Source: RYN-417 sp043745485 (GTDB lineage: Bacteria > Patescibacteriota > Saccharimonadia > Saccharimonadales > JACDBH01). Taken from it: DNA of 5,399 bases. The first letter of the stretch is position 1. Each line of letters opens with the position of its first letter. A program made the position numbers and the translations under genes. Shown one piece after another: positions 1 to 5,008 of the stretch. Location: assembly GCA_043745485.1 (NCBI GenBank), contig JAYTSU010000027.1, positions 1 through 5,399 of the forward strand, written 5' to 3'. The notes beneath the pieces are model-generated. The model did no database searches, had not been told where the DNA came from, and saw only the letters and a list, made by a program, of their open reading frames with translations.

Positions 1-2
1 AT

Positions 3-61
3 GGTAGGCTCCTTTCTGTTAGATGTAATGGTCTTAACAGTTTAGGACGCCTACCTTTTTT
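3..61 (+). terminator. Large rho-independent terminator of an upstream gene
   Basis: GGTAGGC (3-9) pairs perfectly with GCCTACC (49-55). The stem continues with TCCT (10-13) against AGGA (44-47) past a bulged C48. After a small internal loop it goes on with CTGTTA (16-21) against TAACAG (35-40). A run of six T follows directly at 56-61. This is a long GC-based hairpin plus U-tract, the form of an intrinsic terminator. It probably ends a transcript entering from left of the window; no part of that gene can be recognised here. Confidence 0.8.
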
Positions 62-63
62 AG

Positions 64-79
64 TGCAACTTACGTTGCA
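64..79. repeat. Small inverted repeat behind the terminator
   Basis: TGCAAC (64-69) and GTTGCA (74-79) form a 6-bp hairpin with a TTAC loop. There is no T-run after it, so it is not itself a terminator. It lies just upstream of the 105-132 promoter and could be a protein-binding dyad or chance; no role can be assigned. Confidence 0.3.
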
Positions 80-104
80 AAGGTGGTGAATGAGTACGAG
101 TAAT

Positions 105-132
105 TTGTAATAATTTATACTCATGGTATAAT
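105..132 (+). promoter_or_regulatory. Sigma70-type extended -10 promoter for the small membrane protein
   Basis: TTGTAA (105-110), a 16-bp spacer and a consensus TATAAT (127-132) preceded by TGG (124-126), which is the TGn extended -10 motif. Transcription should start near 138-140. That leaves a short leader carrying the ribosome binding site GGAGAA at 149-154. It is among the strongest-looking promoters in the window. Confidence 0.7.
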
Positions 133-162
133 ACTAACAACAAAATTTGGAGAATTTTTTCT

Positions 163-357
163 ATGGCATTTAATGAACATTTAATAGCGCTGCAAGAAGT
201 AGTACAAGATCACGATATTATTCCATTCGACATGATTTTAGCGCCAGCGTTAGTGGTCTTAGCAGTGACGGGTGTAGTTCGTTCTTGGCGGTCATTGAAT
301 CGTCAAGAATTTGACGATTCTGTGTTTATCGAACCTCGCCGCGAAAAAGACCTGTAG
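163..357 (+). CDS. Small single-span membrane protein, function unknown (64 aa)
   Basis: I do not recognise a family. The ATG at 163 has the ribosome binding site GGAGAA at 149-154, 8 nt upstream, and a strong promoter at 105-132, so the gene is probably real despite its size. The 64-residue product has a polar N-terminus (1-18), one hydrophobic segment (about 19-39, with IIPFDMILAP and ALVVLAV), then a basic stretch RSWRSLNRQ and an acidic/basic tail ending in EKDL. The positive charges after the span suggest the C-terminus is cytoplasmic (positive-inside rule). The gene ends in TAG. It lies between a terminator and the ileS promoter, with no convincing terminator of its own: the T-run at 380-386 has only a 4-bp stem (GACC/GGTC) in front. 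Some read-through into the ileS leader is possible. Whether it works with ileS cannot be told. Confidence 0.65.
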   Translation: MAFNEHLIALQEVVQDHDIIPFDMILAPALVVLAVTGVVRSWRSLNRQEFDDSVFIEPRREKDL

Positions 358-376
358 CTAAATAGAGGGTTGGTCG

Positions 377-405
377 TTGTTTTTTTAAGGTGTAACAGTT
401 AAAAT
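377..405 (+). promoter_or_regulatory. Promoter of the T-box/ileS transcript
   Basis: TTGTTT (377-382), exactly 17 bp, then TAAAAT (400-405). The predicted start is at about 410-413, which is exactly where the first pairing strand of the T-box Stem I begins (GGUGA, 410-414). A leader that opens directly with Stem I supports this placement. Confidence 0.55.
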
Positions 406-518
406 AATAGGTGAAATGCGTTCCAGTTAATGGATAAGCGGCTATCACCCGTGAAAGTAGCAGGAAGAATTTTAGTAGAACCTGTCGGAAGCAAACCGTA
501 AACATTGCAAAATAAGCG

Positions 519-539
519 CTTTTAAGGTCACCTTAAAGG
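519..539 (+). promoter_or_regulatory. T-box Stem III
   Basis: CUUUUAAGG (519-527) pairs with CCUUAAAGG (531-539) around a UCA loop: nine pairs including one U-G. In T-boxes Stem III directly precedes the antiterminator/antisequestrator and stacks on it; here the gap is three nucleotides. Its 3' strand can instead pair with 585-593. Confidence 0.7.
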
Positions 540-542
540 AAT

Positions 543-577
543 CTGGATGGTACCTCCGACAATGTTGTTGGATCCAG
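543..577 (+). promoter_or_regulatory. T-box antisequestrator with UGGUACC bulge
   Basis: Helix A1 is CUGGA (543-547)/UCCAG (573-577). The seven-nucleotide bulge UGGUACC (548-554) is the invariant T-box form. Helix A2 is UCCGAC (555-560)/GUUGGA (567-572) around an AAUGUU loop. UGGU (548-551) would base-pair with the 3' ACCA of uncharged tRNA-Ile. This is the most diagnostic part of the leader: two helices of the right size flank the canonical bulge exactly. Confidence 0.85.
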
Positions 578-602
578 GATCTGATTAAGGTGATTTTTAT
601 TT

Positions 603-609
603 GAAAGGA
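603..609 (+). promoter_or_regulatory. ileS ribosome binding site
   Basis: GAAAGGA lies 7 nt before the ATG at 617. It is the presumed regulated element of the T-box. Flanking AUUUU (593-597) and AAAAU (609-613) could form a weak local hairpin around it. GAAAG (603-607) is also complementary to CUUUU (519-523). Confidence 0.6.
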
Positions 610-616
610 AAATAGC

Positions 617-3550
617 ATGAGATTTAAAGCAGGTACACGGCGCAAGGCTATAGAGTATGAGAAGGACTTGGTTGCGCACTGGAAAGAACACAAGACGTTT
701 GAGAAGTCGGTTGAGATGCGACCTAAAGATAATAGCTATGTATTTTATGATGGGCCACCTTTTATAACAGGGGTACCGCATCACGGCACGCTTCTGACAT
801 CCATAGTTAAAGACGCGGTGCCACGCTACTGGACGATGAAGGGCAAGCGCGTTGAGCGCCGCTGGGGTTGGGACACCCATGGCTTGCCGGCCGAAGTGTT
901 TACGGAGAAGAAGCTTGGCATTACGGACAAGCGGGAGATTGGCACGAAGATTACCTTGGAAGAATACATAAACGCTTGCCGCGATAATATGCTGCAGACC
1001 GGCAGTGAATGGGAAGAAGTAATTGACCGAATCGGTCGCTGGGTAGACTTTAAGGGTGCATATAAGACGATGGATAAGGGTTTTATGGAGTCTGTCTGGT
1101 GGGCCTTTAAAGAATTGTATGAAAAAGGCAAGATCTATGAGGGCGAAAAGGTGCTCATGTACTGCACCCATGATGCAACTCCTATATCCAAAGCCGAGGT
1201 GGCTATGGATAACTCGTATGAAATGGACACTGATCCAAGTGTCTATGTAAAGTTTAAACTGCACGGTTCAAATGCTTATTTGTTAGCGTGGACCACGACG
1301 CCGTGGACCCTTAACAGCAATACAGCCATCGCCATAAACAAAGACGTTGAATATGCAGAAGTTGATGTTGATGGAACAACGTTGATACTTGCTAAGAAGT
1401 TATTAGCTAAAGTTTTAACTGATGAAAAACACAACGTTATAGAACATACTGTTCTTCGAACCTTTATGGGGACTGAGTTAGTTGGGAAAAGCTATGAGCC
1501 GCTGCTTGGAAAGCGTGATTTTGAGAAGCATGGTGGGAATGCGTATAAAGTATGGCATGCTGACTTTGTTAATGACGAAGATGGCACCGGCATTGCTCAC
1601 GAATCACCAGCTTACGGTGAGGATGACTATGCTCTGGCTAAGGCTAACAATATTCCATTTGTGATTGACACTGATGACGAGGGCTATTACATAGATGGTG
1701 AGTGGGTAACTAAACAGATCTGGGACGTGAATAAGGACATAGCAAAAGAGCTGCTTACTAGAGGCCTCGTTTGGAAGATTGTCTACATCCAGCATGAATA
1801 CCCTCATTGTCACCGTTGTCACACTAAGCTTATGTACCGGGCACATCCGAGCTGGTTCATGGATATCGAAGGACAGCGTACAGAGATGCTTGAACAAAAC
1901 GGGGAAGTAAACTGGTATCCTGCCCACATCAAAAACGGCCGCTCCGCCAAGACTCTGGAGACCGCACCGGATTGGAACTTAAGCCGTGACCGCTTCTGGG
2001 CAACGGCTATGCCGGTTTGGAAAGGTACTGACAAAGACGGAAAAGAGCACATAAAAGTTGTTGGTAGCTATGCCGAGCTGAAGGAATTATCGGGGGTGGA
2101 ACTAGAAGATTATCATCGTCCTTGGGTAGATGATGTCACTTTTACAATAGACGGCGTAAAATACACGAGAATAGATAAGGTTATGGACTGTTGGTTTGAG
2201 AGTGGCAGCATGCCATTTGCCCAGTTCCACTATCCATTTGAGAATAAAGAGAAGTTTGAAGCTAATTTCCCCGGTGATTTCATTGTTGAATATGTGCCAC
2301 AGGTTCGTGCCTGGTTTTATTACCTCAACGCTGTCAATGTTGGGCTTTTTGGCAAGATTCCTTTTAAAAATGCCTTGGTGCATGGGACGCTGGCTGGGAA
2401 TGATGGCCGTAAGATGAGCAAGAGTTTTGGTAACTATACCGACCCGAACATCTTGATGGACGAATATAGCGCCGACGCGCTCAGGTTTCTATTCCTTTCA
2501 AGCTCAGTTTTGAATGGTGAAGACTTTGCTCTCAAGGATAAGGACGTTGGTGACATAAACCGCAAACTGGCGATGGTCTGGAACATGTACGACTTCTTTA
2601 CGCTGTACGCCTCTGTTGATGGCTGGGAATATAACGGTGAATTAGCAGACCCATCTGCCGACTGCCAAAATCCACTGGATGTGTGGGTTATTAGCCGGGT
2701 GCATCAGCTAATCCAAGAGGTAGACACGCATATGCAAGCGTATGATATGCCAAATTCCACGAAGCCAATTCTGGACTTTATTGAAGACGCGAGTAACTGG
2801 TATGTGCGTCGCAGTCGCAAACGATTTTGGAAGAGCGAGGATGACTCCGACAAGGCAAGCGCCTACCGTACGCTGCACTACGTCCTAATGCAGCTTGCAA
2901 AAGTGATGGCACCGTTTACACCGTTTTTGGCTGAAGAGCTATATCTTAACCTTACAGGCGAAGAATCGGTGCATCTGGTAGATTGGCCAAGTGCGGGGCA
3001 TGTGAATGAGCTGTCAATAAGTAACATGGCACTTGTGCGGGAAGCTATTAACGTAGGGCTTTCACTTCGAGCAGCAGCCAAAATCAAGGTGCGCCAACCG
3101 CTTGCGCTGGCGTACGTAGAAGATAAAGAGGGCAAATTAACCCCTGAGTTACAAGAAATAATTGCAGAGGAACTCAACGTTAAAGAAGTAAAAATTGCCC
3201 GTGAGTTAAATATCCAACAAAAGAACAGAGATACGGTCAGTGATATTAAACAGATAGTATTCTTGAAAACCGAGCTAACCCCAGCCCTCAAGCGCGAAGG
3301 GCTTATGCGTGAAGTCGTGCGCCAGGTGCAAGCGGCGCGCAAAACAGCTGATTTACAGATTGATGACCGCATAAAGCTGTCGCTTCATTCAGAAGCCCCA
3401 GAATTGATGGCAGCTATAAAGGAGCACCAAGAGGTGATTATGGCTGAGACACTTGCTACAGGGATCACAGTTACTCCACAGGCCTATAAGCACAAGCAGG
3501 ATGCCACAGTAGAAGGGCAATTACTTACGATTGGGCTTGAGAAAGCCTAG
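617..3550 (+). CDS. ileS: Isoleucyl-tRNA synthetase, IleRS2 (eukaryote-like) type
   Basis: Class Ia synthetase that charges tRNA-Ile with isoleucine in the cytoplasm, using ATP, and hydrolyses mischarged Val-tRNA. At 977 residues it is about the family length. The N-terminal Rossmann half has YDGPPFITG then PHHGT (P54-T58), the HIGH signature in an HHGT form, and GWDTHGLP (84-91). The CP1 editing domain has WTTTPWTL (225-232) and DGTGIAHESP...GEDDY (322-338), keeping the Asp pair in the family's G-x-DD-Y/F motif. A CHRC pair (398-401) is a likely metal site. CWFESGS (from 525) and KMSKSFGN (KMSKS 599-603) complete the catalytic core. The alpha-helical anticodon-binding domain starts near LDVW (687). 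The C-terminus lacks the cysteine zinc finger of the usual bacterial IleRS1, which together with the motif style points to IleRS2; that clade is known for mupirocin resistance. The start is fixed by the ribosome binding site at 603-609, and the T-box upstream confirms identity. It ends in TAG, 11 bp from a convergent gene. Confidence 0.97.
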   Translation: MRFKAGTRRKAIEYEKDLVAHWKEHKTFEKSVEMRPKDNSYVFYDGPPFITGVPHHGTLLTSIVKDAVPRYWTMKGKRVERRWGWDTHGLPAEVFTEKKLGITDKREIGTKITLEEYINACRDNMLQTGSEWEEVIDRIGRWVDFKGAYKTMDKGFMESVWWAFKELYEKGKIYEGEKVLMYCTHDATPISKAEVAMDNSYEMDTDPSVYVKFKLHGSNAYLLAWTTTPWTLNSNTAIAINKDVEYAEVDVDGTTLILAKKLLAKVLTDEKHNVIEHTVLRTFMGTELVGKSYEPLLGKRDFEKHGGNAYKVWHADFVNDEDGTGIAHESPAYGEDDYALAKANNIPFVIDTDDEGYYIDGEWVTKQIWDVNKDIAKELLTRGLVWKIVYIQHEYPHCHRCHTKLMYRAHPSWFMDIEGQRTEMLEQNGEVNWYPAHIKNGRSAKTLETAPDWNLSRDRFWATAMPVWKGTDKDGKEHIKVVGSYAELKELSGVELEDYHRPWVDDVTFTIDGVKYTRIDKVMDCWFESGSMPFAQFHYPFENKEKFEANFPGDFIVEYVPQVRAWFYYLNAVNVGLFGKIPFKNALVHGTLAGNDGRKMSKSFGNYTDPNILMDEYSADALRFLFLSSSVLNGEDFALKDKDVGDINRKLAMVWNMYDFFTLYASVDGWEYNGELADPSADCQNPLDVWVISRVHQLIQEVDTHMQAYDMPNSTKPILDFIEDASNWYVRRSRKRFWKSEDDSDKASAYRTLHYVLMQLAKVMAPFTPFLAEELYLNLTGEESVHLVDWPSAGHVNELSISNMALVREAINVGLSLRAAAKIKVRQPLALAYVEDKEGKLTPELQEIIAEELNVKEVKIARELNIQQKNRDTVSDIKQIVFLKTELTPALKREGLMREVVRQVQAARKTADLQIDDRIKLSLHSEAPELMAAIKEHQEVIMAETLATGITVTPQAYKHKQDATVEGQLLTIGLEKA

Positions 3551-3561
3551 AACTGGAGGGG

Positions 3562-4140
3562 TTATAGGGTAGCAGCAGCTCCTTTAGAGACGGTGTGTAG
3601 GCTGTTATAGATGTCAATGAAGGTGCCGGAGCTTATAATGTCCGATGCACTCAGCATTATATAGGTTTTATCAGAGGTAATTAAGACGCCCGAGATATGG
3701 CCGCCACTTGTTTTGATGGTTGCAGAACCTAGGTTGGTGCTCATAGATTCACCTTCGGCCTTTGGGACGGGAGTGGGAATAGCCATTTGGCTAATAGTAA
3801 TCTCCTCTTTCTTAGTGTCTGTCAGCTTAAATGTTAAGGCATTGCCATAGAACTTCGGGCTGTCTTTTTGCAGGAGTAGGTTGTCCGGAGGCGTGTTAGC
3901 GTTGAAATAATACGGTGTGAAGCCAAATACTTGCCGCAACACCTTTGGAGGCAAAGGCTGTGGGCTGCCAGCACCACCACGCAAAACGTGAACGCCAAGT
4001 GCCATAAAACACACTATCAGTCCCGCCGCACTCACGAAGAGCCACTTTTGAGCGGGGTTTTTGGGGCGTTTTGGCTCTTCTGCTTCTAGGGGTATTAATG
4101 GCTCAGATGTAGACGCCTCGCTGTGACTTTGTGGTTCCAT
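3562..4140 (-). CDS. Single-pass membrane protein with an extracellular domain, unknown function
   Basis: No confident family. Starting at the ATG at 4140 the product has 192 residues: a Pro/Ser/Glu-rich cytoplasmic N-terminus (MEPQSHSEAS..., then basic KRPKNPAQK), one membrane span (about 34-52: WLFVSAAGLIVCFMALGV), and an outside domain of about 135 residues. That domain runs FGFTPYYF...PP, a stretch of alternating hydrophobics, ITISQMAIP, LGSATIKTSGG, LITSDKTYIMLSAS, and a final helix IDIYNSL. This order (Y-P-P, 'i.isQ..P', 'G.a.i', 'tdkTyimi', 'ii.SL') recalls hypothetical proteins of Saccharibacteria and, loosely, DUF4367-like domains of anti-sigma/lipoprotein-carrier folds; this is inference only. 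The frame is open up to an ATG at 4227 (221 aa), but that ATG has no ribosome binding site. An extended -10 promoter sits so that transcription would begin at the 4140 ATG, so I prefer it. Convergent with ileS, divergent from rplU. Confidence 0.75.
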   Translation of the reverse strand: MEPQSHSEASTSEPLIPLEAEEPKRPKNPAQKWLFVSAAGLIVCFMALGVHVLRGGAGSPQPLPPKVLRQVFGFTPYYFNANTPPDNLLLQKDSPKFYGNALTFKLTDTKKEEITISQMAIPTPVPKAEGESMSTNLGSATIKTSGGHISGVLITSDKTYIMLSASDIISSGTFIDIYNSLHTVSKGAAATL

Positions 4141-4147
4141 TAGAGTG

Positions 4148-4156
4148 ATTATATCA
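4148..4156 (-). promoter_or_regulatory. Extended -10 promoter giving a leaderless mRNA
   Basis: On the minus strand TGATATAAT: a consensus TATAAT with the TGn extension. The -35 region at about 4171-4176 is poor (CTGTCC), as is allowed with an extended -10. The expected start, 7-8 nt downstream, is position 4141 or 4140, the A of the ATG at 4140 or the base before it. There is therefore no room for a leader or ribosome binding site. Confidence 0.5.
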
Positions 4157-4200
4157 TTACCATCTCTCGGGGACAGATGTGCTAGATATACTCCCGACCC

Positions 4201-4221
4201 CTTATACCTCTTGCGTATAAG
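4201..4221. repeat. Perfect dyad between divergent genes, possible operator
   Basis: CTTATAC (4201-4207) and GTATAAG (4215-4221) are perfect inverted repeats with a 7-bp centre. The right arm overlaps the candidate -35 hexamer of the rplU promoter, so a repressor bound here would block it. It could also be a chance AT-rich palindrome. If the minus-strand gene really starts at 4227, the dyad would be inside its coding region. Confidence 0.35.
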
Positions 4222-4239
4222 CTCCATATCTGTTAATCT
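4211..4239 (+). promoter_or_regulatory. Candidate rplU promoter
   Basis: TTGCGT (4211-4216), 17-bp spacer, TAATCT (4234-4239), with a TG at 4231-4232 in the extended -10 place. The start would be near 4246, leaving a leader of about 42 nt. An alternative -10, TATACT at 4187-4192, has no good -35. The choice is tentative. Confidence 0.35.
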
Positions 4240-4287
4240 GATACGAGTCTATTCATAAAGTTTAAGAAAACTACAGAGAGTTAACAG

Positions 4288-4590
4288 ATGAAAAAAGCAA
4301 TTATCACCACCGGCGGTCACCAATATCTCGTGCATGAAGGTGAAACTTTTGAAGTTGAGAAACTGACCGAAGAAAAAACCGTTAAATTTGACGCATTGTT
4401 AGTCATAGACGGCGACACAGTCACTGTTGGTGCTCCAACTGTCTCTGGCGTGAACGTTACGGCTGAAGTTGTTGCTCAGACTCGCGCCGAAAAAGTCACG
4501 GCTATACGCTACAAGGCCAAGAAGCGTGTCAAGAAGGTTCATGGCCATCGCCAACACCTTACTCAGATTAAGATCACCAAAATAGCCTAG
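4288..4590 (+). CDS. rplU: Large ribosomal subunit protein bL21
   Basis: Component of the 50S subunit that binds 23S rRNA. The 100-residue product is the usual bL21 length. It opens with KKAIITTGGHQY (family: AII-TGGKQY), continues with VHEGETFEVEKL and FDALLVIDGD, then VGAPTVSGVNVTAEVV, and ends with the basic rRNA-binding signature YKAKKRVKKVHGHRQ (GHRQ 86-89) and LTQIKITKI. All hallmarks are in order, so it is intact. The start has only a weak ribosome binding site (GAGAG, 4276-4280, 7 nt before ATG). It ends in TAG and a strong terminator follows 18 bp later, so it is transcribed alone. In most bacteria rpmA (bL27) comes next; here it does not. Confidence 0.97.
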   Translation: MKKAIITTGGHQYLVHEGETFEVEKLTEEKTVKFDALLVIDGDTVTVGAPTVSGVNVTAEVVAQTRAEKVTAIRYKAKKRVKKVHGHRQHLTQIKITKIA

Positions 4591-4608
4591 TTATAACTAT
4601 TGTAGGCA

Positions 4609-4644
4609 GTTAAAAAAATGCTCTAAACGGGGCATTTTTTTAAC
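4609..4644. terminator. Bidirectional rho-independent terminator after rplU
   Basis: A 13-nt arm (4609-4621) with a run of seven A and ending TGC is perfectly complementary to 4632-4644, which begins GCA followed by seven T. U-G and C-G pairs extend the stem inward (4622-4623/4630-4631) around a TAAACG loop. A-run and T-run flank the GC core on both sides, so it can work on either strand. It closes the rplU transcript and insulates the AT-rich region beyond. Confidence 0.9.
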
Positions 4645-4671
4645 TTTTAGTATTACAAATGTATACATGCT

Positions 4672-4680
4672 TGTGGATAA
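4672..4680 (-). promoter_or_regulatory. Perfect DnaA-box sequence
   Basis: TGTGGATAA on the plus strand is the exact complement of the consensus DnaA box TTATCCACA. It is followed by a T-run and AT-rich DNA. I find no second good box nearby (the best, AGTGGATAG at 4904-4912, has two mismatches), so an origin is not shown. Confidence 0.35.
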
Positions 4681-4924
4681 GTTTTTTTGATTTTCAGTAA
4701 TGTTGTTATGAATACAATATATAAGTACATTGTAACCAAATTATTAATAGGTAACGAGATAACCATAACAGTTATAAAAACAAATATCGTAGTTAATATA
4801 TCAACAATATTTTGTAAAAATTTCTCCTATCTCACGGTATTTAGCTTATCTCAAATGAACACTATTATAGCTTGAAAACGTACTAGCAGATGGGGTAAGG
4901 TAAAGTGGATAGTCACAAAATTAA

Positions 4925-4930
4925 TATAAT
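4925..4930 (+). promoter_or_regulatory. Candidate -10 element for the downstream surface-protein gene
   Basis: A consensus TATAAT at 4925-4930 would start transcription near 4937 and give a leader of about 77 nt ending at the ATG at 5014. No good -35 hexamer stands 16-18 bp upstream, so this may be only AT-rich sequence. TTGAAA at 4872-4877 is a possible -35 for an alternative start (weak -10 TAAGGT at 4896-4901). Confidence 0.3.
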
Positions 4931-4946
4931 AAACAAAAATATTAGG

Positions 4947-4985
4947 CAAACGACTATCACGTTTGTTTCTCGCAAAAGAAACAAA
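4947..4985 (+). promoter_or_regulatory. Two overlapping, mutually exclusive hairpins in the leader
   Basis: Hairpin A: CAAACG (4947-4952)/CGTTTG (4960-4965), 7-nt loop. Hairpin B: TTTGTTTCT (4962-4970)/AGAAACAAA (4977-4985), nine perfect pairs around CGCAAA. TTTG (4962-4965) belongs to both, so only one can form. They end 17 nt before the ribosome binding site of the next gene. No T-run follows B, so it is not an ordinary terminator. The function is unknown. Confidence 0.45.
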
Positions 4986-5002
4986 AATCAATACATTCAA
5001 AC

Positions 5003-5008
5003 AAAGGA
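5003..5008 (+). promoter_or_regulatory. Ribosome binding site that decides the start of the last gene
   Basis: AAAGGA at 5003-5008 stands 5 nt before the ATG at 5014. This is what selects that frame over the overlapping GTG frame beginning at 4905. Confidence 0.6.

Larger units (their letters stand above)
410..616 (+). promoter_or_regulatory. Isoleucine T-box riboswitch, short actinobacterial-type (ileS leader)
   Basis: Senses charging of tRNA-Ile and controls ileS. Elements in order: Stem I at 410-449 (GGU/ACC closing, UGC/GCG and UCCA/UGGA above) with specifier codon AUC (444-446) followed by a purine, A447. Next is a Stem II segment, CAGG (461-464)/CCUG (481-484), holding GAA and AGUA (474-477) S-turn sequences. 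An H-type pseudoknot follows: CGG (486-488)/CCG (496-498) and GCAA (491-494)/UUGC (505-508). Stem III is 519-527/531-539. The antisequestrator 543-577 has the bulge UGGUACC. UGGU matches the ACCA end expected of tRNA-Ile. The order resembles what I remember of mycobacterial and nocardial ileS leaders, which have a very short Stem I and act on translation. No terminator with a U-tract lies before ileS, and the ribosome binding site is only 26 nt past the antisequestrator, so translational control is more likely than attenuation. The 410 start is inferred from the promoter. Confidence 0.85.

Noticed and set aside
90..110. Six-codon reading frame ATG AGT ACG AGT AAT TTG TAA behind AAGGTGG
   Set aside because: It lies upstream of the predicted transcript start and overlaps the -35 hexamer, and the preceding terminator should stop transcription before it.
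361..387. T-run at 380-386 as terminator of the small membrane-protein gene
   Set aside because: Only a 4-bp stem (GACC/GGTC) with a large loop precedes it and the T-run overlaps the ileS -35 region; too weak to call.
570..582. GGATC/GATCT hairpin behind the antisequestrator as a transcription terminator
   Set aside because: Loop of only three bases, 5-bp stem with a U-G pair, and no U-tract until well after it; not a credible terminator.
533..1264. 243-codon minus-strand frame across the T-box and start of ileS
   Set aside because: Antisense shadow of ileS; no ribosome binding site or recognisable motifs, and it runs through a well-supported structured RNA.
2878..3372. 164-codon minus-strand frame in the 3' part of ileS
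   Set aside because: Ser/Leu/Arg-rich mirror of the coding strand, fully inside ileS; a shadow.
617..3550. Alternative genetic code with UGA as glycine or tryptophan
   Set aside because: The 977-codon ileS and rplU have no in-frame TGA and use normal Gly and TGG codons; the standard code fits.
4687..4875. 62-codon frame after the rplU terminator
   Set aside because: TTG start without ribosome binding site, composition dictated by AT-rich DNA, no promoter and no recognisable pattern.
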